A stretch of 50,101 nt of DNA from Acidobacteriota bacterium (GCA_011523565.1 WTGL01000173.1:1-50101); one strand, 5' to 3'. Positions 38,151 to 48,315 are shown, counted from the stretch's first letter. The notes: generated by a model from the letters alone, not told the origin. Made by a program: numbers and translations.

Positions 38151-40478
38151 CTACAGCCGGAACAGGCGGGTGATCTTGACGATCAGGGCCCGGTTGTTGA
38201 GCCCCGGAAAGCCCTCGGTCAGGGTGTCGCGCTGTTCGTTGTAGACGACGAAGAGCTCGCTGCCGGGTTGGTACTCCCAGCGGAGACGCACATTCGCGGC
38301 CAGTCCCCGGCTCTCGGAGTCGTACTGAAACAGCGCGGTCACGAACATCCGCGGGTTCATCGTGTAGATCGCGCGCAGGTCGACGAGTTCCACATCGAAG
38401 TCGCCTTGCGGCAGCTCCACGCGGTTGAACGAGATGCTGGGTTCGAGCAGGAAGTGCGAGCTCAGACTCACACGCCCCCAGCCCCAGCCGAAGGACGTCT
38501 TGCGGCCGCTGTAGAAGTCGCCGACCTCGAGGAAGAACTCGCCCGAGATACGTCGCTGCTGGCCGAGTTGATACTCGACTTGCACGTAGTCGAAGTCGTA
38601 GCCGCCGACTCCGAGCGTGATGTCAGAAGCGATGGGGAACGGATGCGGGAGAAACTCGTAGGTCCGCACGTACGTCAGTCCGAACTCATCTCCGCTGTGG
38701 AACTCGATCTCCAGTTCCCCCTCGGACTCCCGCGTCTCGACGAGGCCGGCGCCGTTCTCAATGTAGGCCGTCGAGCCGGACCACGAGTACTTGCGCACCA
38801 GCTTGCTGTCGGCCGGTCGAGGGCTGAACCGGAACTGACCGTAGGAACGGCGCATGTCGTGGCGGCGGACGAAGCCGATGCCGGGGTTGAAGTTGCCGCC
38901 CACCCGCAGGCGCTCCAGCCGGACCCCGTAGCGGTCGCCGTTGAAGTCCATCCGCAGGCGGTAGCTGGCGTCGTCGTTTGTGAGCCCGGGTGTGCTCGTT
39001 TCGGCCCAGTAGGTGTTGAACGTGAGGTGGTCGAAGAAGGCGAACGTCCCGTCGACGCCGTAGGCCTCGTTGCGTCCGGCGCCGGCCTGGTCGACCGAGC
39101 GGCGCGTGTAGATGACGCCGACGCTGCTCCGGCGCAGGATGTCCCGCTTGAGTCGCATCACGCCGAAGTTCGTCGCGACTGCGCCCGACAACGGTTCGTC
39201 GTCCGACTGGATGTTCAGCAGCCCGAGGGTGTAGCGGCCCGTCCGTCCGGTCAGCCGGGCGCCGGCCTCGATGGGCACCGCGCGTCCCCGGTGCAGGCCG
39301 ATGCGCCGGCTGTAGAACAGCGACGGCGTATCGAACCCTCCCCCGAATCCGCCGCCGCCGGCCCCGCCGAAGGCGAAGGTCCCCTGGTTCTCGAGGAAGA
39401 AGTCGCGCTTCTCGGGAAAGAACAGACTGAAGCGCGTCAGGTCGACCTGCTGCTGGTCGTTTTCGACCTGGGCGAAGTCGGTGTTGAAGGTGAAGTCGGC
39501 CGTGAGGTTCTGGCTGAGTCCGTACTTGATGTCGATGCCGAGATCGGCGTCCACTTCGTCCGAGACTTCCGGGGTCGCCAGTCGGTCGCTGACCATGTCG
39601 GCGACCAGGTACGGCTTGAACTCGAGGTTCCTCGAGGCCGGCGGGACTTGGAGACCGACCAGGGTTGCGGCCAGCGACACCTGCATGATGCCCATCTCGC
39701 CGAACGCCTCCGGGATTCGGGTCAGGGTCGAGCTCTCGTTCTTCCACTGCGTGTAGCGCTGCAGGTTGACGCCCCAGATCTGGGTGGGGCCGGGCCGATA
39801 CCGGAGCGATCGGAACGGGATCGCGGCTTCCACCGTCCAGCCGCCCTCGAACCTGCCCGCCCTGAGATCCCAGATCGGATTCCAGTCGACGTTCATCTGG
39901 CTCTCGTCGGTGATCTGGGCGTCGAAGCGGCCGCCCGAGGCGTAGACGGTGAAGACGACGGCGTTGCGGCCGTCATGGAACGTGTCGAGGACGATGTCGA
40001 CGTAGTCGTCCTGGCTCCATGCGTCTCGCCGCATGTCGTTGGCGGCGATCCGGTCGGGGTCCTGCCAGCAGCGGAGCGACACGAAGACCGTGGTTTCGTC
40101 GAACGTGATCCAGACATCCGTCCTGTCGGTGGCCGGCTCTCCCGGCCGCGGTTCGACCTGAAGGAAGTCCGAAATCGGCGGCACGGCGTCGTAGAGGGCC
40201 TCGTCGAGCCGGCCGTCGATGCGGAGCGGCGCGGCGAGGCGGACCGCTCGCACCGTGGCCTGGCCCGAGTCGTCCCGGTTCACCACGGCCGGCGGCACGG
40301 GCGGAGGCGGACCGTCGAAGGTGAGGGGAAGGTCCAGCGGCTCCGTCAGCGGCGCCGGGGAGCCGGGCGGCGAGCCGGCTTCCTGGCGCGCCTCCACGGC
40401 TTGAGCCGGAAGGAGGCCGGTGGTGAGCAGGCAGATCGCCAGGTGCGTGCGCGCCATGCCGCGCGAGACTAGCCGCAT
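38151..40478 (-). CDS. DUF5916 protein with CBM9-like N-domain and predicted barrel
   Basis: 775 residues with a signal peptide (LAICLLTTGLLPAQA). Residues about 75-270 are a carbohydrate-binding family 9-like sandwich (LRIDGRLDEALYDAVPPISDFLQVEP, TVFVSLRCWQDPDRI, WTVEAAIPFRSLRY). The remainder is DUF5916, with FFPEKRDFFLENQGTFAFG and a long run of alternating beta-strands ending in IVKITRLFRL, which looks like an outer-membrane barrel with a terminal aromatic region. No enzymatic role is established. These proteins are common in Acidobacteriota and Gemmatimonadota. The gene begins three bases after the stop of the PhoD-like phosphatase gene, so both are in one operon. An inner ATG at 40457 is a possible later start. 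Confidence 0.85.
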   Translation of the reverse strand: MRLVSRGMARTHLAICLLTTGLLPAQAVEARQEAGSPPGSPAPLTEPLDLPLTFDGPPPPVPPAVVNRDDSGQATVRAVRLAAPLRIDGRLDEALYDAVPPISDFLQVEPRPGEPATDRTDVWITFDETTVFVSLRCWQDPDRIAANDMRRDAWSQDDYVDIVLDTFHDGRNAVVFTVYASGGRFDAQITDESQMNVDWNPIWDLRAGRFEGGWTVEAAIPFRSLRYRPGPTQIWGVNLQRYTQWKNESSTLTRIPEAFGEMGIMQVSLAATLVGLQVPPASRNLEFKPYLVADMVSDRLATPEVSDEVDADLGIDIKYGLSQNLTADFTFNTDFAQVENDQQQVDLTRFSLFFPEKRDFFLENQGTFAFGGAGGGGFGGGFDTPSLFYSRRIGLHRGRAVPIEAGARLTGRTGRYTLGLLNIQSDDEPLSGAVATNFGVMRLKRDILRRSSVGVIYTRRSVDQAGAGRNEAYGVDGTFAFFDHLTFNTYWAETSTPGLTNDDASYRLRMDFNGDRYGVRLERLRVGGNFNPGIGFVRRHDMRRSYGQFRFSPRPADSKLVRKYSWSGSTAYIENGAGLVETRESEGELEIEFHSGDEFGLTYVRTYEFLPHPFPIASDITLGVGGYDFDYVQVEYQLGQQRRISGEFFLEVGDFYSGRKTSFGWGWGRVSLSSHFLLEPSISFNRVELPQGDFDVELVDLRAIYTMNPRMFVTALFQYDSESRGLAANVRLRWEYQPGSELFVVYNEQRDTLTEGFPGLNNRALIVKITRLFRL

Positions 40479-40481
40479 ACC

Positions 40482-42779
40482 TCAACCGATCCGGTTCTCG
40501 CCCGCGTTCTCGTCCTGGTGCACGGTCACCGGCCAGCCGGGGAACTGGGCGTCGCTGCCGCCGTCATCGGCTGTGCTCAGGAAGCGGAACGCCTCGATCC
40601 GGTAGGTCTTCGCCTCCGTGTCGACCGTGACCAGGCCGAAGCCGCTGCTCTTCTGGTGCGCCCGCTCGTAGGGATCGGGCGCGGTGCCGACCTCCGGATT
40701 GCCGATCGCGTAGACGTAGACCCGGTTGCCCAGCGGATCGCGGAACTCGCCGGTGTGTGCCAGACCGTGCCGGGGCCGGTTCCGGTGCGGGGTACCGACC
40801 TCGGCGGGTCGCCACCAGCGCGGATAGCCGGCGCTGATCGCCGGCGTGCAGAAGGCCCAGCCGCCGTCGCGCTGGGCATCGGCGCCGTACTGGACGAGGG
40901 ACGGCAGGTGCTGGTCGCCGCAAACGTGCAGGCACTTCGCCTTCCGCAGGATGCGGACGAGGCGGTTGCGCGGTGTTTGCGGCCAGCCGCCGCAATCGAG
41001 ATCCGCGATCAGGTAGTCGTCGAAGCCGCCGTGATGCGTAGCGACGCCGGCGAACACGGTCTGGCTGAGCAGCACCTTCATCGTGTGGCCCCGCCAGTCG
41101 CCGGCCCACTGTTCCAGGAACGCTTCCTGCCGCTCGCCGAGCAGTGCGAGGCCCGGCCGATCGAGCGTGGAGGTGTCGACGCTTTCGTCCAGTACGTGGT
41201 CTGCCCGGCCGGGGCCGGTGTCGACATGCTCCGGTCCGCTCTTGAACTGCCGGTCGGCGAGGACCGCGAACCCCACGCCGCCGTAAACCATGTCGCCGTA
41301 GTAGACGCTGATGTCCTGTTCGACCGGCGCCGGGTCGAACGGGTCCGGGTGATGGGAGGCGTTCGTGCGGTGGACCACGTTGACCATCCGGGCCGGCTCC
41401 CGGTAGCCGCCGAGCGAGGAGGTGCCCCGGCCAGTGTCCATCGCCTTGCCGCCCTCCCCCCAGATGTTGCCCTGGAACACATCGTGGTCATCCGGAATAC
41501 ATAACGTCGGCCGGTCCCGCATCGTTTCCCTGAACGCCCAGCCGAACATGTAGTACTTGCGCAGGCCGTAGCCGCCGTGGTTCTCGTAGAGCTGGTCGCC
41601 GGAGAAGAAGAGCAGATCGGGGTCGCGCGTCAGGACGTGGTCCGCGACCGGGGCGTAGGGGAAGGAGTAGTCGTTCTGACAGGTGAGCCCCGCCAGCCGC
41701 AGCGGCCGCCCGGCAGGGTTTGCCCGGATCGTGCCCCGCCATTCGTGCTCCGTCTCGCCGCCGTCCGTGTGCTGTTCGCGGTAGACGAGCCGGAACGGCG
41801 CCGCAGCGCGCTCGTTCCAGTTGGGCAGGCGGAACGTCGCCGTCCAGGCGTCCGGGTCGAGTGCGGCGAAGCCGTGGGATCGCCACTCCCCGTCCTGCTC
41901 CGTCAGCAGCTCGACCCGTAGGTTGTCGTCGGCGCCCAGCGGCGGTAGCAGCGCCGTCAGCTTGACGACGAACCCCTCGTCGCCGCGGGAGTCGCTCATC
42001 GAGTACATCGACCACAGGATCGGCCCGAACCAGCGGTCCTCGCGGACCTCGAAGGCATCCCCGTCCACCGTCCACTCGCTGAAGCGGTACCGGGCGCCCT
42101 CGCCCTTCGGGATCTCCCGGTCGAAGTTGCTGACGATGGCGATGTTGCCTTCGATGTCCGCGGCCGGCACCGTATGAGTGAGGTTGCCCAACTCACGCCC
42201 GGAGGCTGTCTGAACCCTCAGGCTGAGTTCACAGTCCTGGCCCTCGGTGCTGCCCTCGAGAACCAGGACGATCCCCTCAGCTGCGACGGCGTCGCCGTCG
42301 GCTGCCTCCCCGCTCGCTCCGCCAAGTACCAGCCGACTGCCGACCAGCCCGGCGTCGACGCCAACGCCACGCGCGAAGCAGTTGCTCCGATGCTCGTCGA
42401 TCCGGTTACGGATGCCGAGCCGGAACCCCGCGCCGCCGTCTTGCTCTGCGGCTTCCACCCGCTGGCAACGGATGGACATTCGAAACCGCCCTTCTTCGCC
42501 GGTCAGTCGATGGGTGATCAGGTGCACGTTCCGGTCCCCTCCCGAGGTCTGCACCTCCGCGGCACCGTCCACAACCCGCCAGTCCTCCATCGGATTGGCC
42601 CAGAACGACTCCCCGAGCCACACCCGGTCATGGGTCCGGTCCCAGCGATCCACTCTGGTTCCAGTGCCGGGCTCTCCTCTCTCGTCCTGCGCCGCTTCGA
42701 CGCGTCCGATCCGCTTCGGCAGGGACACGACCGCCGCTACCAGACCGAGTAAGCCGCGGCGGCTCAGGCCACGCTTCAT
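40482..42779 (-). CDS. PhoD-like metallophosphatase, Tat-exported
   Basis: 765 residues with a twin-arginine signal ([14 protein letters not shown]). The C-terminal half carries PhoD-type metallophosphoesterase motifs: [42 protein letters not shown] and [16 protein letters not shown], ending in [12 protein letters not shown]. The N-terminal about 350 residues are beta-rich, with a concanavalin-like part. PhoD enzymes are calcium/iron phosphodiesterases or alkaline phosphatases in the periplasm; long variants of this kind with WGEGGKAMD are less well known and the substrate is open. It lies directly upstream of the DUF5916 gene on the same strand. The upstream gap of 129 bases shows no obvious promoter. 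Confidence 0.85.
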   Translation of the reverse strand: MKRGLSRRGLLGLVAAVVSLPKRIGRVEAAQDERGEPGTGTRVDRWDRTHDRVWLGESFWANPMEDWRVVDGAAEVQTSGGDRNVHLITHRLTGEEGRFRMSIRCQRVEAAEQDGGAGFRLGIRNRIDEHRSNCFARGVGVDAGLVGSRLVLGGASGEAADGDAVAAEGIVLVLEGSTEGQDCELSLRVQTASGRELGNLTHTVPAADIEGNIAIVSNFDREIPKGEGARYRFSEWTVDGDAFEVREDRWFGPILWSMYSMSDSRGDEGFVVKLTALLPPLGADDNLRVELLTEQDGEWRSHGFAALDPDAWTATFRLPNWNERAAAPFRLVYREQHTDGGETEHEWRGTIRANPAGRPLRLAGLTCQNDYSFPYAPVADHVLTRDPDLLFFSGDQLYENHGGYGLRKYYMFGWAFRETMRDRPTLCIPDDHDVFQGNIWGEGGKAMDTGRGTSSLGGYREPARMVNVVHRTNASHHPDPFDPAPVEQDISVYYGDMVYGGVGFAVLADRQFKSGPEHVDTGPGRADHVLDESVDTSTLDRPGLALLGERQEAFLEQWAGDWRGHTMKVLLSQTVFAGVATHHGGFDDYLIADLDCGGWPQTPRNRLVRILRKAKCLHVCGDQHLPSLVQYGADAQRDGGWAFCTPAISAGYPRWWRPAEVGTPHRNRPRHGLAHTGEFRDPLGNRVYVYAIGNPEVGTAPDPYERAHQKSSGFGLVTVDTEAKTYRIEAFRFLSTADDGGSDAQFPGWPVTVHQDENAGENRIG

Positions 42780-42908
42780 CGGAGTCTTCGTCGCCCTTGG
42801 TGTCGTCGACGTCGCATCCGTCGCAGTATCGCACTCAGAAAGTCGGGTCGAGGCCTCGTCTCCCCGGAGGTTCTGCCTCGCCGGGCGGGGCGGTGGGAAC
42901 GCTGGAAC

Positions 42909-45900
42909 TCAGGGGCGGCAACTATCGGTGAACGCACCGCTGTCCGTGATCGCCGGTGCCGGTGGACCGGGCTCCTTCGTGTATGTCCAGATCGCGTCCG
43001 TTTCCGCGTCGATGACCGTGATGTCGAGCCCGAGGTCAGTGGCGGCAGCCGAATACACCCAGTAGTTGCCGTTCACGGCACAACCGTCGAGCACCTTGAT
43101 CAGCATCTCCCAGTTGTTCGGATCGAAGAAGTAGAAAAGGCCGGAGTTGTTCGTCCCGCCAGGCACCATGCTCGCTGAACCCTCCTGACCATCCGCCGTC
43201 GACCAGTCCACCTTCACCTCGAAGCGGCCGTCCACGAGGCACAGGGACGAGTCCGCTTCCTCGCAACCCGGATTGGAGGCGGCAACGTCGGTCAGCGGCT
43301 TCGACGCGACCGTGGCGACCGATGCTGAGCAGGCCCGTGGGAATGCCGTGGCGTCCGTGATGGCGGGAGCCGGTTGTCCGGGCTCGTTCCGGTACTCGCT
43401 GAAGTCTCCGGTCCTGGTGTCCGTGACCCGGATCGAGTAGCCGAGGTCCGTGGTCGAGGCCCCATACACCCAGTGGTGGTTGTTGACCGAGCAGCCGTCC
43501 AGCACCTTGATCAGGATCTCCCAGTTGTCCTCGTCGAAGAACCGGAACAGCCCGGAGTCCTTCGTGGCTTTAGGCACCACCACAGCCGGCCCGCTTCTGG
43601 CGTCGCTGGTCCACCAATTCGCCTCCACGGTGTAGCGACCGTCGTGCAGACAGAGGGTCAGGTCGCTCGCCTCGCAGGGTTCCCCAGGGGTCGGATCCGG
43701 GTCCGGGTCTGGCTCAGGGTCCGGGTCGGGTTCGGGGTCCGTCGTGGAGACACTGGTGGAGAACTGCGAACGTCCGCCCGTGATGTGGTTCCAATAGTCC
43801 GCCACCTGGTCCCGGAACCGAACGTGCACGGCCAGCCCATCGCGGTCCGGCGACGTGCCCGGTTCCAGCAGATAGACGAAGCCCGCGTTGAAGTCCCTTT
43901 GGGCGTTCGCCGCCGAGGGGCTCCGCATGCCGTGGACATCCAACACCTGCTGGATTGACACGTTCTCGCGCACACCGGTGTACCGCGAACCGGACTGCCT
44001 CTGTGGGTTCGTGAGGATGAAGAAGTCAGGCACTTCGCCCACGTCGGCGAGCCCCATGAGGTACAGGTCGAGCCAGGAGAAGCCGCCGTTCCAGATGCCG
44101 TTGTACGGTGTAAATGTGCCGTCGGCGTTGCTGCGCCAGTCTTGCCCTCCCATCAAGGATGTCGCACCGGCCTGGTCCGGGTGCCAGGGAAACGCCGCGG
44201 GGGCGTGAAGCCATGCCTGCCAGTGGCACAGGCAACCGTCCCCGGCCAGCGGTACCGACTCACCATTGCGGTTGCGGTAGACGTAGGCGAGCCACAGGTG
44301 CGAGAACTCGTGGGCGAACAACCACAGCCCGTAGTCGTAGCGGCTGTCTTCCCTGACGCCGCTCCGGTACACCTGGTCGGAGTAGATCCAGACGGGGGAG
44401 TTCCAGCGACCCTTGAGCCGCTTTGCGCCGCAGGGGGGACCGTCGATGGTGCCCCCGCGTCCCACGCCTTCCACGGGATCGTTCCCGAAGAACGGCCTGA
44501 ACGGTGTCGTGGCTTCCTGCTTGTCGGTGCGAAACTGGCTGTGGAAGACCACCAGATCGAACTCGTCGCCGAGTGTGTTCGTGACGTGACATGCGATGTC
44601 GTCGAGATTCTCCACCGTCGGATAGTTGAACACCTCGTACTGGTACTGCGCGGACAGGGTGGTGGCTTCCGACAGGTCGGTGTTGGGACCGGTCGAAGTC
44701 GGCAGTCGGAACTGCGCCACGTTGGACGATTCCCCCTCGACGAATCGTCCGCCGGCGAATTGCGCGGCGTTGGCGAACACGGCTACGGGCGTTCCCTCGA
44801 GGCCGGTGATGTTCGCCAGCAACGCGATGCGGCTGGGGTCGGTCGTCTCCACCACTCCCGCGACGCCCGTCCCGGATGCCAGCCTCAACCCTCCATCCGT
44901 CACGTAGAACCGCCAGTCGAAGTCCAGGTCCTCGGAGCCGGTCCACCAGGGCTCCTCCACGTCGAAGAACAGGCGGTACACGTACAGGTGCCCCGATGGC
45001 GGCACCGGGATCGGCTCTCTCAGCGTGAACTCGGCGATCACGCCACCCGTACCCGACTGCTGCAGGGTCACCTTCAGGAGGTCGAGGTGGCCCGGCCGGC
45101 CGGTGTTCCGGCCGTGGCTTAGCTCCGCAATGAGGGCTCCTCGCCTCCTCCTTTCGGGTCCCAGCAGCCCGACAATGCCGTCGCTGAAGGAGACGCTGTT
45201 GTCGTAGTTGAGGCGGACGCTTCCATCCGCCGCGAGGACGGCCTGGAAGCGGGTCGGCGTCCGTGGAGCCACACCCTGCACGTAGTGAACAGGCTCGGTA
45301 GTGGTCCAGGTGACGACCACTCGGTCGGCCTGATGGGCGACGTGCTGCGTTGCCCCGTGTTGGTCGAAGAATCCACCGAGCAGCGGCTTGTATAGAGCGC
45401 TGATGGCCGTCTCATCGACCAGCAGGTGGTTGAGCTGCTGCATCGTCTCGAACCGGAGCCCGGTGTTCACGTAGTCGTACTGGAGCGGGGCGCCGAACGT
45501 GACGATGCCCAGGCGACTGACGAAGAACGAAGTCCACGTCCTGCCGGCGAACTCGAAGTCGAAGCCCCGGAGCGACACTTCCTCACCGGAGCGGACTAGC
45601 CCGCCGATGTTCTGCTCCCAGGCAACCCGCTGGACCGACCGGGAGTAGCCGCCTTGCCCGTCCGGCGTGAACACCACGGTGCGTCCGCTCAGGTCGAAGA
45701 AGTTGGCATCGGTGAGGTCGTTCGGTGCGAGCTCCAGGATGATCTGGTTGTCCGTTGTGGTCCGTATGGTCCTCGAGGCCGACCCCACCCGGATGGCGCC
45801 ATCGTTCACCAGGTCGCGCAAGTCGAGGAAGTCGACGGCGCTAGTTTCCGCGGGATCGACGGGTGGGAGTCGCATGAGCGTGTCCCGGACCTCTTCCGAT

Positions 45901-45989
45901 GCCGACTCGGCCGCGCCCGCTGCGTTGCCCGCCACGGTGAGGAGGCACGCCAGCACCAGCCGGGCGCGTGACTGTCTGTTGGACTTCAC
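42909..45989 (-). CDS. Large secreted zincin-like protein with two C-terminal Cys-bounded repeats
   Basis: 1026 residues with a signal peptide (LVLACLLTVAGNAAGA). A zinc-protease motif, FAHEFSHLWLAYV (H560, E561, H564), lies mid-protein, followed by FSWLDLYLMGL, a segment often found downstream of HExxH in such proteins and possibly the Met-turn. No classic third ligand pattern was identified, so the peptidase family is not assigned. A DP/EP-rich linker (about residues 750-768) leads to two repeats of 116 residues (772-887 and 909-1024), each beginning and ending with Cys and sharing LCL.DGR, GLF.FFD..NWE and LIKVLDGC. These may be substrate- or surface-binding modules. It lies 129 bases upstream of the phosphatase gene. 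Confidence 0.8.
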   Translation of the reverse strand: MKSNRQSRARLVLACLLTVAGNAAGAAESASEEVRDTLMRLPPVDPAETSAVDFLDLRDLVNDGAIRVGSASRTIRTTTDNQIILELAPNDLTDANFFDLSGRTVVFTPDGQGGYSRSVQRVAWEQNIGGLVRSGEEVSLRGFDFEFAGRTWTSFFVSRLGIVTFGAPLQYDYVNTGLRFETMQQLNHLLVDETAISALYKPLLGGFFDQHGATQHVAHQADRVVVTWTTTEPVHYVQGVAPRTPTRFQAVLAADGSVRLNYDNSVSFSDGIVGLLGPERRRRGALIAELSHGRNTGRPGHLDLLKVTLQQSGTGGVIAEFTLREPIPVPPSGHLYVYRLFFDVEEPWWTGSEDLDFDWRFYVTDGGLRLASGTGVAGVVETTDPSRIALLANITGLEGTPVAVFANAAQFAGGRFVEGESSNVAQFRLPTSTGPNTDLSEATTLSAQYQYEVFNYPTVENLDDIACHVTNTLGDEFDLVVFHSQFRTDKQEATTPFRPFFGNDPVEGVGRGGTIDGPPCGAKRLKGRWNSPVWIYSDQVYRSGVREDSRYDYGLWLFAHEFSHLWLAYVYRNRNGESVPLAGDGCLCHWQAWLHAPAAFPWHPDQAGATSLMGGQDWRSNADGTFTPYNGIWNGGFSWLDLYLMGLADVGEVPDFFILTNPQRQSGSRYTGVRENVSIQQVLDVHGMRSPSAANAQRDFNAGFVYLLEPGTSPDRDGLAVHVRFRDQVADYWNHITGGRSQFSTSVSTTDPEPDPDPEPDPDPDPTPGEPCEASDLTLCLHDGRYTVEANWWTSDARSGPAVVVPKATKDSGLFRFFDEDNWEILIKVLDGCSVNNHHWVYGASTTDLGYSIRVTDTRTGDFSEYRNEPGQPAPAITDATAFPRACSASVATVASKPLTDVAASNPGCEEADSSLCLVDGRFEVKVDWSTADGQEGSASMVPGGTNNSGLFYFFDPNNWEMLIKVLDGCAVNGNYWVYSAAATDLGLDITVIDAETDAIWTYTKEPGPPAPAITDSGAFTDSCRP
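42918..43265 (-). repeat. C-terminal 116-residue repeat, copy 2
   Basis: Codes residues 909-1024 of the zincin-like protein. It has the same four Cys as copy 1 and keeps NWEMLIKVLDGCAVN and EPGPPAPAITD. It is in direct order with copy 1, with 21 residues between them. Confidence 0.8.
43329..43676 (-). repeat. C-terminal 116-residue repeat, copy 1
   Basis: Codes residues 772-887. Four Cys are in the same positions as in copy 2; NWEILIKVLDGCSVN and EPGQPAPAITD are nearly identical to it. The exact equal length points to a structural module made by duplication. Confidence 0.8.
43688..43743 (-). repeat. Low-complexity Asp-Pro/Glu-Pro linker
   Basis: Near-perfect 6-base units coding for alternating DP and EP residues between the catalytic part and the repeat modules. 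Such acidic Pro-rich strings are common extended linkers in secreted multi-domain enzymes. Confidence 0.8.
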
Positions 45990-46062
45990 TTCTCGGGTAG
46001 AGCCGCGCTATCGGTCTTGCAGAACTAGCCGACGGCGGGCGGGTGACTTCGACGCCGCCGCG

Positions 46063-48315
46063 TTAGTGCGTCAGCGGATCCGGCCGGATCTGGAACTTGA
46101 CGAACTTGCCCCGCGTGCCCTTGCCGCCCTCGGTGTGCCAGATGTAGTTCGTGCCGTAGTTGGCCCAGAGGGCGCGGCCCTTCCAGCCGGCGTCGGGGTC
46201 GTCGATGCGGCCGTCGAGGCCGCGGGAGAAAAAGCCGAGGGGGTAGGGGACGCGCAGCGTGGTCCATTCGCCGGTGTCGGGGTCGAGGACCAGCAGGCTG
46301 TCCGAGTTCGATCCGGTGGCGATCGGCGTGTTCTCGCCGAAGCCGCCGACGTCGTGCTGATCGACCCAGTTGTAGTAGTGAAAGTCCGCCGGCACGTCCG
46401 AGCCCTTCATCGTGGGGCCTTCGGTCCGATGCAGGGTCCAGCCCTCCGGGCACTGGCTGCCGTCCGGGCTGTCCGGCTCGTCCCGCGGCTCGCACTTGCG
46501 CACGTCCAGGCTCGCCAGGTGGCTGCTGCCGGCCAGCGCCGTCCACACGACCCCGTCGCTCGTGATGTCGATGCCGCGCGGGTCGAAGCCGGGTTCGGGG
46601 ACGCGGAAGATCTGCGACCGGCAACTGGTCGGCGGGTCCTCGCCGCGCATCAGGCGGATGATGTAGCCGGGATAGGTCTGGGAGGCGCCCCACAACGAGT
46701 CGTCGACCGGGCTCGGGATGACCGAGTAGAGGCCGTAGGAGAGTTGCGTGTCGTATCTCGGATCGGGCTCGGGCGTCGTCTCGGCCTCGCCCGCCGCGGC
46801 CCGTTCCTCCTGAGCCCTGACGGCATCGACCCGGTAGGTGTAACCGCCCGCGGACGCGACCGCGACGTTCCATGGCTTGGTGATGACGCCGTCGCCGTTC
46901 GTGTCGACGACCAGGGGGCACCAGCCGACGGCCTGCTGCTCGTCGCCGGTCTCGTCGAAGACCTTCGTGTCGACCCAGGAGAAGCCGGCGCCGCCGCCGT
47001 TGAAGTACACGGTCTCGTGGGCGTCGTTGTCGAACTGCAGGTGGTGAGTCGAGAAGCAGGTCTCGATCAGCGTGAACTTCTGGGTCACCGGGTCGAAGAA
47101 GGAGGCGTGACGGCCGCCGGACCGCGGTGTCCACCACGCGGCGTACCTGTTCTCCGGGTCGCTGCACCAGGCCGGCGGGCGGCGCGCACCGCGGATCTTG
47201 GAGGTCAGCCAGACCCGACCCTTGCTGTCGATCATCGGGTTGTGCGGGTCGGCCGGGTTGTACGGCGGATTGCCCCAGATGTGCTCGTCGCCCCAGAAGA
47301 AGGAGGGCCGCATCGGCGGCGGAAAGCGCGACGGGACCTCGCTTCGCGGTTCCCGGGTGGGGATGTTCCGGGCGTAGCTGACGTTCTGGACGGGATCCAG
47401 CACGACGAGTTGGCCGTGCCCCGAACTCGCGGCGTAGATCGGGCCGCCGGCGTTGACCCCGGGCCTGTTCTTGTCGGTCGACACGAGGTCGTGCATGAAG
47501 GTCTTGTCGCTGCCGACGTCCCAGAGGGTGAGGACGAGGTTGCGCTCGATCCCCTGCGGCCGCGGCGGCGCAGGCGGCAACTCTCCCGCCGCGATGCGCT
47601 CGGTCCAGTCGGCGTACACGTCGAGGGACGCGTCCATGCCCTGAATCCGGAGCACGTTGTACATCTGGTTGCCGCGCACTCCGGTCCCAAGCCGCCATTC
47701 CCAGGCTTCCTTGTGCGTGGTGAGCTCCGGCTTGGCCTCGAACACGTGGTCGACGGTGCGGGTCTGGCGGCTGCCGAGCTGGTGGCAGAAGTTGCAGTCC
47801 GACTTCAGCGAGTCGAGCCAGTGGGCCTGGGAGAGCATGCGGGTTCCCATGCCGTTGCCGTCGTCGCCGGTGCCGGGGAAGAGGCTCTCGTCCGGCGCCG
47901 CCATCAGGGACAGCCAGTAGTCGCCCGGGTACACCCGCGCCGCTTCCTCGGGGGTCGCCGCGGCGGTGGCCTGGAGCGTCACCTGGTCGGCGGTGGGCCT
48001 CATCTCGAGCGGCTCCGAATCGACCAGGCCGTAGCCCCGCACCCACACGGCGTAGCTCGCATCGGGCAGTTCCGGCAGCGTGAACCGGCCGTCGTCGCCG
48101 GTGACGACGATCTTCACGAACTTCGTCGGCAAGTCTTCCGTCTCGGCGATCACCCAGACGCCTGCTTCGGGGCCCTGGGCGCTCTGGACGGTGCCGCCGA
48201 TGTAGCCCTCGGGTGCGGGGAACAGGGCTGCGGGGGCGGTTTCGGTCGGCGTACAGGCAACGGCCAGAAGAACGCCAGGGGCGACAACGAACTGGATCAG
48301 CCTGGAAGTGGTCAT
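46063..48315 (-). CDS. Lipoprotein with carboxypeptidase-regulatory domain, CxxCH haem site and propeller
   Basis: 750 residues with a lipobox-type signal (GVLLAVAC). Residues about 37-115 form a carboxypeptidase-regulatory-like sandwich (GYIGGTVQSAQGPEAGVWV, DDGRFTLPELPDASYAVWV). Next comes one c-type haem motif, DCNFCHQLGSRQTR (C174, C177, H178). The long C-terminal part has lyase-type propeller phrases like those of virginiamycin B lyase or streptogramin lyase (PMIDSKGRVWLTSKI, GIDITSDGVVWTALAGSSHLA). Proteins of this build are predicted to be extracytoplasmic and perhaps electron-linked oxidoreductases; none is characterised to my knowledge. Gaps of 73 bases lie on both sides within a minus-strand series. 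Confidence 0.82.
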   Translation of the reverse strand: MTTSRLIQFVVAPGVLLAVACTPTETAPAALFPAPEGYIGGTVQSAQGPEAGVWVIAETEDLPTKFVKIVVTGDDGRFTLPELPDASYAVWVRGYGLVDSEPLEMRPTADQVTLQATAAATPEEAARVYPGDYWLSLMAAPDESLFPGTGDDGNGMGTRMLSQAHWLDSLKSDCNFCHQLGSRQTRTVDHVFEAKPELTTHKEAWEWRLGTGVRGNQMYNVLRIQGMDASLDVYADWTERIAAGELPPAPPRPQGIERNLVLTLWDVGSDKTFMHDLVSTDKNRPGVNAGGPIYAASSGHGQLVVLDPVQNVSYARNIPTREPRSEVPSRFPPPMRPSFFWGDEHIWGNPPYNPADPHNPMIDSKGRVWLTSKIRGARRPPAWCSDPENRYAAWWTPRSGGRHASFFDPVTQKFTLIETCFSTHHLQFDNDAHETVYFNGGGAGFSWVDTKVFDETGDEQQAVGWCPLVVDTNGDGVITKPWNVAVASAGGYTYRVDAVRAQEERAAAGEAETTPEPDPRYDTQLSYGLYSVIPSPVDDSLWGASQTYPGYIIRLMRGEDPPTSCRSQIFRVPEPGFDPRGIDITSDGVVWTALAGSSHLASLDVRKCEPRDEPDSPDGSQCPEGWTLHRTEGPTMKGSDVPADFHYYNWVDQHDVGGFGENTPIATGSNSDSLLVLDPDTGEWTTLRVPYPLGFFSRGLDGRIDDPDAGWKGRALWANYGTNYIWHTEGGKGTRGKFVKFQIRPDPLTH

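Noticed and set aside
38268-40472. A 734-residue plus-strand frame opposite the DUF5916 gene, and similar ones at 45667-48423 and 6371-8542
   Set aside because: Same reason: mirror frames of real genes, without recognisable motifs.
43688-43743. Short tandem repeats as a possible CRISPR or satellite
   Set aside because: They are in frame inside a gene and code for an Asp-Pro linker; there are no spacers.
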